From positions 1 to 45,987 of the forward strand of contig LLEY01000298.1 of the NCBI GenBank assembly GCA_001414485.1: a DNA stretch of 45,987 bases, written 5' to 3'. The notes beneath the pieces were generated by a model. It did no database searches and was not told the DNA's origin. It saw only the letters and a program-made list of their open reading frames with translations. Numbering within the stretch: position 1 is the first letter of the stretch; every line of letters starts with the position of its first letter. Both the position numbers and the translations under genes were made by a program. This DNA comes from Calycina herbarum (taxonomy: Eukaryota > Ascomycota > Leotiomycetes > Helotiales > Pezizellaceae). Shown piece by piece: positions 23,630-35,134 of this stretch.

Positions 23630-25585
23630 ATGAGGGACATCTATCTCCTCCCACCGGCCCTCCGTCGCACAATCGCAATCTCGACGTTCTCCTACGTCCC
23701 TCTCCCACCACCACAACGCCCCTCCCATCGATTCAAATCGGGGAGGTATTTGCGCTCCCCACCCACAGAGATCCATCGAAAGGGATATACACAGAACTAC
23801 CAGCCTTTAGACTACACATGGCAACAAGTCCTCACCCTCCTCTCAACCCTCCAATCCAACCGCGCAATTCGCGCTTCCCTCTCCGACGTCTCGAATCCCC
23901 AGAAGCAAGCACAGAGCAAAGATGCCATCCCAGAAATGCTGGAGTGGTTCCGCAAGGCGGGGTATGCGCCAGGTGATATTGCAGAGAGGGGGGTGAGGTG
24001 TATACATGTTGCGGGGAGCAGTGGGAAGGGGAGTGTGTGTGCGATGGTGGAGAGCATTTTGATGCAATACCAGGGTGATGCGGGGTTGGAGGGGCGGATT
24101 GGAACTTTTACTAGTCCGCATCTTGTGGACGTAAGGGAGAGGATTAGAGTTGATGGGAAGATGGTGGGGAAATATGAGTTTATAAGGGCTTTTCAGGAGT
24201 TGTGGAAGGAGTTTTGGAGGGCGGGGAAAGGAATACACAGAGAGGATGAGAAGTTCATGAAAGTAGATGATTCGCCAGAGTTACGGCCGGGATATTTTCG
24301 ATTTCTTACAATACTTGCGATGAAGATTTTCATGGAGATGGGTGTTAAGACTGCTATCGTCGAATGCGGGATTGGGGGAGAATACGACAGCACAAATATA
24401 CTACCTGCGGAAGCGGTGTCTGTCTCAGCAATTACGAAGCTGGAGCTGGATCATGTTGAAATGTTGGGCGGGACAATTGAGGAGATCGCCTGGCACAAGG
24501 CAGGTATCATTAAAAACGGTGTACCGGTATTTTCAACGGCCCAGGCACCAACAGCGTTGGAGGTCATCAAAGAAAGAGCAGCTGAGAAGAGCTCAAACTT
24601 CACGGTTGTAGAGCGGTTGCCAGCTCTGAGTTCGGGCCATATCAAGCTCGGTCTGCTTGGGGATTTCCAGAAAGACAACGCAAGTTTAGCAGTGTCTGTT
24701 GCAGCAGCCCATCTCCGGAGTGTCAACCTCCCAGAAAACCTTCCGCCCCAAGAACAATTGTGCAACGATCAAGCGATTCTACCCCCGAAATTTATCACAG
24801 CACTGGAAACCGTAAAATGGTCCGGTCGATGCGAAATTTACAATCACAATGGCGTACAATACTACATCGATGGCGCCCACACAAAAGAAGGAATGCAAGC
24901 AGTAGCAGCCTGGTTCGCACACCACGTCAAGGAAGCGTTCAACCAAGACGATGTTCCAGAATCCGTGATACTAATCTTCAACCAAGATCAGCGGGATGGA
25001 CAAGCACTTCTTCGAGATCTCATGCTCCAACTCACTCGGGAAACAGGTCGTCTAAATACCGCTCCCACGATAAAGACTGAAAACCAATTTATGGAAATGA
25101 CGCTCTTCCCTCGAATGTTTAGTATCGCGGCTTTTTGTCCGAATCAGGCTTTTCGAGAAAAAGGAGAAGAAGGGAATGATCGGGATTTATCTGCCCAAGT
25201 GGCTTTAATGAAAAGCTATACATCGTGTGATCGCAACCCGCTATCAGCTGTATATGGAAGCGTAAGGGAGGCAATCGACGTCGCAGAAAAGTTCGCTTGT
25301 AACGATGAAGAAGACGAAAGACTTCGGACGGGTAAAGTCATAGTCCTTGTCACGGGCAGTTTACATCTCGTCGGAGCATTTTTACGAAACGTACCTGAGA
25401 AGCAAAGGGGTACTGGTCTGATAAAAGGATTTGTTGACATAAATTCCCCCACTTTCAAGAAGAGCAGTCACAAGAAATCTGATTTACAAGCTGGGATCGA
25501 TTATCCTATTGAGACGCCCATGACGAATCATATGCCTCCGTACTATCCCAGGACGGCAAGACACTGGAGGAGCTCTGAGAGGTAA
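23630..25585 (+). CDS. Divergent folylpolyglutamate synthase paralogue (Mur ligase family)
   Basis: ATP-dependent ligase of the FolC/FPGS family, which adds glutamates to folates so they are retained in the cell or mitochondrion. Single exon, 651 residues, longer than usual (about 500-550) because of an N-terminal extension of about 60 residues and a Lys/Ser-rich tail. Visible: the P-loop HVAGSSGKGSVCAM near residue 127, where the family usually has GT(K/N)GKGS; FTSPHLVDVRERIRV; YFRFLTILAMKIF; GGEYDSTNIL; LELDHVEMLGGTIEEIAWHKAGI; WSGRCEIY; YIDGAHTKEGM; and the C-terminal VLVTGSLHLVGAFL. The N-terminus is Arg/Pro-rich without acidic residues for the first 20, so mitochondrial import is possible. 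Its stop lies 344 bp from that of a second FPGS on the other strand. Confidence 0.9.
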   Translation: MRDIYLLPPALRRTIAISTFSYVPLPPPQRPSHRFKSGRYLRSPPTEIHRKGYTQNYQPLDYTWQQVLTLLSTLQSNRAIRASLSDVSNPQKQAQSKDAIPEMLEWFRKAGYAPGDIAERGVRCIHVAGSSGKGSVCAMVESILMQYQGDAGLEGRIGTFTSPHLVDVRERIRVDGKMVGKYEFIRAFQELWKEFWRAGKGIHREDEKFMKVDDSPELRPGYFRFLTILAMKIFMEMGVKTAIVECGIGGEYDSTNILPAEAVSVSAITKLELDHVEMLGGTIEEIAWHKAGIIKNGVPVFSTAQAPTALEVIKERAAEKSSNFTVVERLPALSSGHIKLGLLGDFQKDNASLAVSVAAAHLRSVNLPENLPPQEQLCNDQAILPPKFITALETVKWSGRCEIYNHNGVQYYIDGAHTKEGMQAVAAWFAHHVKEAFNQDDVPESVILIFNQDQRDGQALLRDLMLQLTRETGRLNTAPTIKTENQFMEMTLFPRMFSIAAFCPNQAFREKGEEGNDRDLSAQVALMKSYTSCDRNPLSAVYGSVREAIDVAEKFACNDEEDERLRTGKVIVLVTGSLHLVGAFLRNVPEKQRGTGLIKGFVDINSPTFKKSSHKKSDLQAGIDYPIETPMTNHMPPYYPRTARHWRSSER

Positions 25586-25929
25586 TGCTAGAGGGTTTAA
25601 GAAGTTCTCTTATCTAAGAGGGGGCGTAGTTTGTTTTCAATTGGCGTTTTCGTTGAACACCCTGGGTGTTGTTTTGTGAAATAAAGCTGGTTAGTAGTAC
25701 TGAGCCAGCTAGAATTAGATTTTGAGGTTCATTGTGTCTGCTATTTTCGTGTTTACACCCTCCTGTCCATTTGCCTCCAATTGTAAAAGAGTGCAATGAA
25801 ATGCAAAAAATACTATTTTCTTCTGCGTATAGATACAAATTTCCATTTCACACTCTTTTATCATGTTACTCACCTCCAATAAAGCACGTATACTTAGAAT
25901 ATTAAATCCACATTCAAGCCGATTTAAAA
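25586..25929. terminator. Shared 3' region of two convergent FPGS genes
   Basis: The two stop codons face each other across 344 bp, so both polyadenylation regions lie here. The middle is AT-rich with AATAAA-like words (AATAAAGC near 25680, CAATAAAG near 25878). No coding sequence seen. Confidence 0.55.
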
Positions 25930-28029
25930 CTATAAAGCATCAACACCTTCCAAGGATCCTAAAGCCGTACCAACGAGATGAACACTACCCGTGACGAAAA
26001 CTTCCACTTTCTCCCCTTCTTTTTTTTCCTCCGGGGTGTTTCTCTTCACGTTTTCGGATTTTCTGGTCATGGGTAAGGAGCGTACATATTCGAATGCGTC
26101 ATCGAGACTTGGGAGGACGTTTATTTGCGTTAAAGGAAGACCCGTGGTTGTGGATGAGGGCTGGAATATTGATGCGAGATCTCTCCATTTTGTTGCGAAG
26201 AGGGTTTGGAGGCTGAGGGATGTTATTGCTTGGGTGTCGTTTGCTGCGTTTATAAAATCTGGTTTTGAGGGTGTGTGAGCTTGTGATATTATGGGAGGAG
26301 GGGAAATTTCGGAAACTCGAACCTTTCTTTTTTGATAAAGACGGAAGAAGCACTGTAGGACAAAAAATAACGTGATCGAAAACAATATTGTGTGATCTAA
26401 TAGCGTGGTAGAGATCTTCGAGCAGTTCGATAGCTTCGCGATGTCCTTGTTGGTTGAAAATCAAGACACGGGTTGCTTTTCTAAGTCAAACTTTGTCAGC
26501 TCGTGGAATGAATAAGAAGGAAAAGCATAGAGAACATACTTCCCTAGCGTCTCTTCACTGAACCATGTAGATGCGACCACAATACTATCAGCTGTATGCG
26601 CGCCATCCATATACCAAGTAACACCCCACTCAACCTTCTTTTCGAATCTCCCTCTCCAAACCATTTGTTCAATGCCACCTTTGAACGCCTTCGGCAATTC
26701 CTTAGACTGGACCTCAAACCCGGGATCCATCTTCCTCAAAAGAGTCTCCGTCATGACAATAGCTAAACTTGCGTTCCCCTTTTGGAACTTGGCATCAGGT
26801 CGTACCTTCACATCTTCCAGTCTAGGATCTTGCTTCACAACTCTCAGAAACTCAACACCACGTTCCTCAGCCCTAGACTCGATGACCTTCATAGCCCCCT
26901 TCCTCTGCGGCACTGTAAAAGAAGGCACTCCGGGTTTCTGAATCCCAGCTTTATGCCAAGCAATTTCTTCAATCCTTGCCCCGAGAGCGAAGGTATGATC
27001 AATTCCCAAAGTCGTAATTCCCGTAGCAACCGGTCTTTGTACAATGTTCGTGGAATCGTATTCACCTCCTACCCCAACCTCGTAAATCGCAGCATCTACC
27101 TGTTCTGAAAGAAAGACGTGATAGGAGAGCAGGGTTAGAAACCGGAAGTAGACTGGTTTTGGGACACTAGGCGAGGAAGAGAGGAGATCCCAGATTTCGA
27201 AGAAGTATTTGGCGAAAAGGGGAGCTGACAGGGGAAAGGAGTTTATGCGGATGCGTTCGCGGACTGCTATTAAGTGGGGGGATGTGAAGAGTCCGATTTT
27301 TTGAGGTGAGGTTGGTGATGATTTTTGGTGCTGGGAGAGGATTGAGGAGATGTAGGCGCAGGTTGAGCCTTTGCCTTTGGTGCCCGCGATGTGGAGGATG
27401 TTGAGGCGGGAGAGATCGTTTTGCTGGGGAGAATCAGCCTGCGGTACTTTGAAATATCGAAATTGAAAATCATGGCAATTAAGTGAACGGCTGCCGTAAA
27501 CTAAAATAAAAGACAAGAGCCAGAGAGAGAGAGAGAATGCGGATGGAATTTGGGACAGGATGAAGCAACGAAAGGGAAAGATAAATGCAAATCGACGCTG
27601 GTAACAAACAACTTGAGAATAAAATCTTGAAACGCATAGTAAACTAAGGAAAGAAAAGAAAGTCAAAAAAAGGCAGAATTCAAACAAAAATACGTGGTTG
27701 TCGAAAGATACCTACGTTGTACCCAATTTTCTCCAAGCATCTCAAAATCTCCTCATTGGCAGTCTTATCAAGTCTAATCCCCTTATCTCTCCGCTCCTTC
27801 AAAATACTGTATGGAGTTTGAAGGGTATTAAGAAGTCCCACGGCATCCTATCAAAATGTAAGCATCGCTGAAGAAAATCTGTTTCCGAGGTAGAAGGTAC
27901 ATCATAGGTTCGGTTTGCGATCACCGAATGGCATCTTCGGAATGATGGACTTGCGCCCCGAAAATGCTTCCGAGCAGGGATTTGTCTACCAATAGCCCAT
28001 ATAGGCAATCTTGAGAGGTAGATCTTCAT
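25930..28029 (-). CDS. Folylpolyglutamate synthase, probable mitochondrial form
   Basis: Adds gamma-linked glutamates to tetrahydrofolates. Model: exons 27901-28029, 27716-27847, 26540-27438, 26323-26480 and 25930-26279, 555 residues. The first 43 residues (MKIYLSRLPIWAIGRQIPAR...) are basic and free of acidic residues, a good mitochondrial presequence. Then come TYDDAVGLLNTLQ, the P-loop HIAGTKGKGSTCAY, FTSPHLIAVRERIRI, YFRFLTLLSYHVF, GGEYDSTNI, LGIDHTFALGARIEEIAWHKAGI, WRGRFEKK, YMDGAHTADSI, RVLIFNQQGHRE and VFVTGSVHLVGTAL. Intron 2 is long (277 bp). Intron 4 (26280-26322, 43 bp) has weak signals (GTTCGA, ACAAG) but is needed to keep the frame and gives the expected spacing between FDHVIFC and SKPDFIN; otherwise a frameshift must be assumed. 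The second FPGS gene is tail to tail on the left. Confidence 0.88.
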
Positions 28030-31000
28030 CCCAGATATATGGTGTTGAGATAAAAATTATACTTTGGTTTGCGTCGCGGATTTCCAGGTTCGTCACGAGT
28101 CGGTGAAACATCGGGCTGGCGCGATTTGTGGGACTTGAAAAGTAGGTCATTTGACCCCTGCCTGGCGAGCGAACTCCCTTTTTCATTGAGATAATTGTAT
28201 GCACATTAATCCTGCTGGCCCACTGGTTGCAATTATGGGCTTCATCTCTGTCGATTGTTAGGCAAGCCGTAGACTAGAATTGAAAAGACGTTACTTTGTG
28301 GCTCGGGTAGCGCTTCAGGGCTATCGGAGCTATTCGAGCTAAAGTGAAGAAACTTGTGGCCTTCAAATGGAAGCCCAGGGCAGTTGTAGATATCGAAAAG
28401 AATGTAGTTATTCCTGCTTTCAACCAGTTTATCATTTTGGTAGCGGCATTTGATCTGAAGGAAAGATCACCAGTTTTCCCTGTCCGCAGTATTAGTTGAT
28501 AGGCGAGGGACTATACCAAATCCAAGTTTGCCGACTTTCATGGCTGCCATTGGTACTTGAATCAATTGTGGGCCAGAAACTGGAGAGATGGAGAATTGAA
28601 AGATTGTCGGAGGAGATCATAGTTTTAAATAGGGGTTTCGTTTGGTAGGGGGCAATAGTTATACAAAGTGACACGCTGCTTCCTGTCGTTTTGCTTGTTT
28701 GTAACATCACTAGCATCTTACCTAGTCACTCGCACACCGTTCTGTTGTCTAAAAAAGCAAAGACAATTGAACCTGAATGGTCAGGTGATATGAGAAACAA
28801 TATCGTGCCGTTTTTCCTAACCATTTTAACAACAGTACTAGAAGGGGGAGACTATACAAAGCGAGATCAGAATTCCTTCCTGTGCAGCTAAGCTCAGATG
28901 AGAAATCCCCATTCACATAGCAATTCAAACTGTTCGCCAGAATAAGTAGTATCTCAATAACCTAAACAGAAATATCCAGACGACTCTTACTATCAATTTT
29001 TAGCCAGGTCATCTTCTCAGAACAAACTTTAAAACTTCTTGGGTCCTCGGTTGCGTAAAATTGGAAATAGATCGAAAAATTAGTGAATTAATTTAATACC
29101 TCATTGACCATTTTCTACTGACTGGAATGTCACTTTTTACTATAGACTAGAATACCGCCTTTTTTCCGAAAGAAGTGCCACTGTACCCAATTCTTTTATT
29201 TGTTAGTAAAACACTGATAAATAAATGAATGGCTTGAAAAGAGTACTTCGGTCACAAAAGAAAATACTTGGTAGCATAAATGTCAGGGATCTTTAATTAG
29301 GTGGCATTCTAGTCAATTACCGTTTTTCAGAACTTTTAAAATAAGCATATCCGGTGTGTTAAAGATTTATACTAATATGGTTTGTTTATTTACCCAATTG
29401 CAGTAGTGAGTCTAGTAACTTGAACTGTTGAATTAGAGTACTCGACACTATGTAGGTTAATTAGATTAGTTAAGGGGAAAAAACCGAGCATTTTGGAAGT
29501 ATAGAGTATAAGGTGCTCGTCTAACTAGCGTTTATTTTTCGTGACTATTCTTCATAATTTACAAGATTTACAATAAATCATAGAGGTTGATTATCATGAG
29601 TTTAGGTTATGTCTACACAGAATTGGTCAATTCTATAATTAGTGAATAAAGCATACTAATATCACTCTCAAAAAACTGGTATATGCACATTTAAGAAGAC
29701 TGCCGATTATTAAGATTTTCTTGATACGTTTCAGGCATAACTCTTCCCTCCACAACTCACATCAACTCTCAACGAGGCGTCGGAATACCCGACAATATAT
29801 TAAGAGACTTTTATCCGAACACCTATCAGCTGCTTCATTAACACACCAACAAGATGTTACAGCTGCACATACACAAACACCTCATGAAGAGAGCCTTGCC
29901 AATCGTTTGCGACGGCGCATTCTAATCACGACGTATCACGTACTGCATTATGCATGGCAGTCTCTTATCAGTCGTTGAAAAATATTGTTCGTAAAGCGGC
30001 AATAGTGTGCACTATGGCTTGACCTGCGAGGACATATCAAACCACGCCAATCAGCACACTCACTGGCAGTAAGACCTGATGTTTACTTTTAGCAACATTT
30101 CAAAACCTTACTGCTTTACTGGGTTTCCGAGAAAATTTTCCATGGGAAGGAGATATAGAGGAATGAAAGAGACACCACGTTTAGTGTGCAAATTTACTGT
30201 CTTTAAAGTCCTTTGACGGTCCATTACGAGGTTCGCCACTATGAGTCTTTACCATCCAGGCTACCTATTTAGTTTCTCATGACGGGGTAGCTCAAAGATT
30301 TCCACTTGCGTTGTTGCGATCGAGAACAGTGGCATTTTATCAAGGAACAGCTGTCTTACGGATTACGGCTGGTATAAAGTAGACAATCGTTTTCCTAAAA
30401 AATGATTACTAGCTTCTGGTTCACCAAAATTCAATTGTGGAGAACAGCTAAAGTTCCAATTACTTGGAAATACAGCCCAATATCACCGCAGAATCGTTCA
30501 AAAACTGTGCGAAATATTTCCCATTGGGAAGTTCCCAACCTCTTCTCGCTGTAAGTGACGGCGAAAATACTGCTCAGTATGAACGAACATCTTGATTGGC
30601 CACGGACGTATTGGAAATGGCACTGACAGAAAACAGTTGGTGTGTTATTTCGGATCGAATTTGCTACCTTCCGCGCATATGACGGTAGTGTGTGGTATTC
30701 CCTGTCTAATGCCCATCAAGGGTGAGCTCGATTTTTGCTGATCAGGCATCCTGCTTGTATAGTGGATGACTGCCAGTAAATGAATATGAGCTGAGAAAGC
30801 TGAGGGAGCTGAAGGGAAACACGTCGAATTGAGCCTCACAGAGAAGGCCTCCAACGAAAAGTATCCTGGGAAAAATATGACAGCGGCTGCCAAGGTGCAA
30901 GTTTGATGATACCCCGCTATTGGAAGACGAATCAGAGAGAAGGGAGCCGACCTCCCCTTATTATTTTCACGAAATTTCCACCCCCCTTACCTTGGAACAG

Positions 31001-31395
31001 TGGGTTTTATACCTGGGGCTGGGGTTTCATTGCATTGCGTCTTACCATCAGATAAGAACAGCAGACCGAAAAAACAAAATAAAGCAGCGACTATTCAGCA
31101 AGGAGCATAATTATACCGAAACTCCTCAGCCTCATACATGTTATTGCTGTTGAGAATTTGTCAACAGTTGTTTTACCTGCGATGAAAAAGAAGCGACGCC
31201 GATGGGGCTGAATTAACTTTTGTCTACTACACAAACTTAACGCTAGCATCAAGTAACCAGAAAGGCATTGCCGCCGGAAAATTTATAATGTCAATTTTGA
31301 TCCCTATATTCGATGGTTCGGAAGGCGGCCGGGCATCAGGTATCTTGAAGTAAGATTCCACGTTATATGTGAGGACATCTATCTGAAATCTGTAG
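28030..31395. other. AT-rich gene-free stretch of 3.4 kb
   Basis: Contains the FPGS promoter at the left end and, from about 28400 to 30600, AT-rich sequence with many TA-rich words and no family-like reading frame. A MITE-like element lies at 29119-29315. The right end leads into the NLR gene, whose first exon or exons I could not define. Small open frames at 29721-29978 (plus) and 30645-30893 (minus) show no domain. This looks like decayed transposon DNA. Confidence 0.55.
29119..29315. mobile_element. MITE-like element, about 197 bp
   Basis: Left end TGACTGGAATGTCAC (29119-29133) and right end GTGGCATTCTAGTCA (29301-29315) are inverted copies matching 13 of 15 bases; the two differences are transitions, as RIP would make. 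A third related word, GACTAGAATACCGCC at about 29145-29159, lies in direct orientation just inside the left end. No coding sequence and no clear target-site duplication. Confidence 0.45.
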
Positions 31396-34300
31396 CATTA
31401 TAATTCTCCCGGAATTGGGCACACGTACACCAACACGCACTACAAATAGTCTCATCCAAATCGAGCCCTCTTCTAGAATCTTTGAATTCCCTTGTGGTCT
31501 CTCACCGGACGATGGCATGGTCTGGGCGTCTCTGATACAGAAGGGAAATGACTTGCTGGATTTACTTCTCCAACAACCAGAACTGTGGAGTGTGTGTACT
31601 TCTTTTTGATTAGTTTTAAGAACAAATCTAATTAAAGTAACAGTATCCACTGGTTTTTCTATCTCATGGCTTGAGTGGAATCATTGCAAAACGAGTGAGT
31701 ATTATACTCCCATCAACCGTCTGTAAGAAAGCTACTGAATCAATTTGATACTCTCAGCTACTCGTAATCTTGGATGCGAGATACTACGACGATAAGTTGA
31801 AACCATTGCTAGATGCCCAATCTGGCTTTATTTTCATTTCTACACCACATTTGATATATTCTAAGCCAGACAGCTGGCTTGATATAAACTCAGTACTCAA
31901 ATCTTGTCCAGGATACTCGAAATGGAAGAATCAGGACGAGATTGCCACAGTTGCCAATGTCTGCACAAAGTTTGAAGGTGCCCAGAACGAAAGTCCCATT
32001 CTTTCAGTGTATGAAAAGAAGGAGTCGAGAGTTGGTGAAGGTTGGAGGCACATAAAACAGTTGGTATATTCATGAAACTCGTGTATGAATTTTGCTGACA
32101 TGTAGCATATTGTTGATCGTGAACTGGCTACGATTGGTGCTAGGGACGAAACTTTGTTAGCGATAGAGGCCGACCACCTTGAGATTGCCACTGTTGATCC
32201 CCACAGTGACTTATACAGTGCTCTGGTATGTTTCTTCTCCGAAGTCCATAGCCAGAAAGAGACGCATGATGAGCATGTTTTACAGAGAGGTGAGCGTTCC
32301 AGTAGTTCAACTCATGCTTCCGAGCTCAAACTGACATGTGATTTTAGGAATGCAGAGTCTGGAAAGTGCTAAAGACGACGACGACGAGGATACCTGGGCG
32401 AGTACAGTCTGCCCACTGGTTCAAGACAACCAAAGTGGCCGAGCTGAAGGCTGCCAGGACGCAAAACTGCGGCATTTGTCCGTCAACGCAACGATAGGAA
32501 CTTCCGAAATTGTGCTCCAAGAAGCCATTGTAACTCCATCTGCCCTCCCAAACTATACCGACGTTCGACAGCATGTACAGCTGCCCTGTTACTTTCTCCA
32601 CTCTTATGGCCGGAACCCAGATTTCTTTGGCAGAGATGATGTGTTGGCACAAATGGATGCTATTTTGCTACCCAAAACAAGCATACCAACTCGATTGTCA
32701 AAGGGACCTGAATCATTTGTCATCAGCGGGCTAGGGGGTGTTGGAAAGACGCAATGTGCCCTGGAATTTGCAACGAGTCGTAAAGATAAATATGATGCGG
32801 TTCTTTGGGTACATGCAGATACGGGACCAAAACTTGATGAAAGCTTTTCTCAACTCTCAGTTGCTCTTGGTTTAGAGAAGCCCGCAAAGGCAGGAGATCG
32901 AGTTGTATCCCGGAATCTAGTGATGGAATGGCTTTCAGATCCCGTAAAACACACACAGACGACAGCCGGCGAGGTTAATCCGGCCACAGAAAGAGCAAAT
33001 TGGTTGCTAATTTTCGACAATGCTGACGACCCCTCGTTGATTGCAGATTGTCTACCGACCAGTGGTACCGGATCAGTAGTATTGACCAGCAGAGATCCTC
33101 TGGCTCGGAAATACCTCTCCAGTAATGGTATTAACCTCGAGCCACTCGAACCTGATTCCGCAGCAGCTCTTTTACGTAAGCTCTCGGAGGTGAAGGATAC
33201 TGCTGACAGAGTCGAGGCGTCAGTAAAAGTTGCCAAGCGCATGGGCGGACTACCTCTGGCCATATCCCTAGCAGCGGCTACAATACTTCGGCAAGAATTG
33301 ACATTTGAGGAATTTTTGGCGTTATACGAGGTTGAGCCGAAAGCGACCGACATCAGACCAATATCGCTAAAGCCAGAAAACCAGTACAGACACACACTCT
33401 CTACTGTTTGGCTACATAGCACTTTGGAGAAGCCAGCTGGGTGCTTGCTCCGCCTTCTTTCAGTGCTGGATCCAGATAATATTGATGAAAATATCATTAC
33501 CCAAAAGAAACCAAGAGAACTTCCCGACGACTACCCTATGGACAAGCCCACTTTCATCAAGGCGAGAACAAGTCTTCTGAAATCTTCCCTTGTGAAAAGA
33601 AACAAATCCACTTCTCAGTTGAGTATACATAGGTTGACGCAGGACTTTACACGGGTCAATATGACTTTCATCGAACTCCAGGATTACTTTGTGGCTGCGA
33701 TTCAGCTTTGTATGCACTATTGGCCAAAACCTGTCAATGATGTGTCTTACAGTTGTTCGAATTGGCCAAAATCCGAGGCCGTTGTTCCTCATTTTTTACG
33801 CTTGAGGGAGTTATGGCAAAAACAGCCTTCATTGGCTGGCAATATTGAAGTTAAGCAGCAAATTGCAGATTTGTCTTGGAGAGTAGCTTGGTAAAGTAAT
33901 TCAGGGAAAAGAATTCACATATCATGTGAACAGCACTGACAGGTAACAGGTACTTCACCGAAAGAGGCAGCGTGGGTGAGGAGGTGGAACCAATTCTTCT
34001 ATTTTTACATCAAGTATGTCAATCAGAACCATCACTCCAAAACTCAGAAACACATTCAAAAGCCGTCTTTGCTCTTGCCACTATTTACGATATCGAAAAC
34101 GACCCCATAAATAGCCTCAAATATGCGGAATTGAACATTAATATTGTACGCGCCGTGGGAATAGATATGACAAAAAGCCAATCGCTTGCGCTCGGGTACA
34201 ATCAATTTGGCTGGGCTTTGTTAATCAACGACAGATGGAAAGATGCCGCCATGGCTTTTCGTAATTCAATTCATATATACAGCGAGTGGGTCGAGGTGAA

Positions 34301-35008
34301 AGAGCGAGGATGGCGGCCCGAGTTTCCATGGGAAGGTCTTGCACTAGCTTTGTCCGAGATGGGCCAGAACGAAGAAGCCGCTGATATATTTCTGGAGACT
34401 ATCAAGAACAGGGAGGCAAAATTTGGGCCAGCGGATACAGAATCCATCAAGTAAGTACACTTCTTTTATTGGATCTTCACAGCCACTGATATTTCTTTTT
34501 GAGCAGATTTGGGATGGCCATGCAGAGCCTTGGTGATGTCCGTCTAAAACAAGGGCGCCTTGATGAATCACTCAATTCATACAAGAAAGCGGTGATGAAC
34601 TTCAAAGTTACTTCTGGTCCTCGCAATTTCCGCCTTGGGCAGGTCTATTGCAAGTTGGGCGAGCATTATGCTTTGCGACGCCAGATCTCTGAAGCCGAGT
34701 AAGTCACATAGATGATGACATTGCATCCTGCCAATGGACTGACAGCCCATAGTATTCATTTTAAGCAGGCGCTTAAAATTTTCAAAGACCGCCCATCCTA
34801 TAAAGGTGAATGTGCTAGAATCTGGAATCTACAAACCCAAATGCACAAGGCAGAAGGGGCCCCGGAATCTGCAGTCAATGAGTTTGAATCGCGGTCACTG
34901 AAATTGTACAAGGAGGTTATTCAAGCAGGCAAGCTCAGTGTGTATGGCGCATCTATGGAGGAAGTTAATTTTGACAAAGTAGTCTCCTTACGATCTAGGT
35001 CAAGCTAA
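31396..35008 (+). CDS. Fungal NLR: hydrolase-like (SesB-type) head, NB-ARC, TPR; 5' end unresolved
   Basis: STAND-type receptor of the class used in fungal non-self recognition. Exons: 31396-31591, 31644-31694, 31758-32063, 32106-32289, 32348-33890, 33950-34450, 34507-34698 and 34753-35008, over 1,070 residues, all in phase. The head resembles the C-terminal half of a SesB-type alpha/beta hydrolase (PLVFLSHGLSGIIAK, GFIFISTPH), but the usual GHSxGG elbow reads SHGLSG, so the catalytic Ser appears lost. NB-ARC: FFGRDDVL, P-loop GLGGVGKT (32728-32751), Walker B LLIFDNADD (about 33001-33033), VVLTSRD and MGGLPLAISLA. The C-terminal half is helical with TPR-like pairs (ALGYNQFGWALLINDRWKDA, LGDVRLKQGRLDESLNSYKKA). 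The true start is not found; an in-frame ATG at 31517 is the first inside the called region, and the missing front of the hydrolase domain points to more exons or a truncation. It converges on a CorA-like gene 126 bp away. Confidence 0.85.
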
Positions 35009-35134
35009 TGGGGATCACAGTCAATGAAAAAATATATCTTGCCAATCTGGGATGAAGCAAACTGTGTATTTCAATTGCTGACCCATGCCCAAGCGAACTT
35101 GACCTTATATCTTTTGACCAAAGCAATCAACCTA
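35009..35134. terminator. 126-bp shared 3' region of NLR and CorA-like genes
   Basis: The two stop codons face each other across only 126 bp, so the transcripts probably overlap at their 3' ends. No poly(A) signal is striking. Confidence 0.5.

Noticed and set aside
32850..33497. 215-codon open frame opposite the NB-ARC region
   Set aside because: Ser/Arg-rich shadow of the NLR exon with no family features; the P-loop and Walker B on the other strand are decisive.
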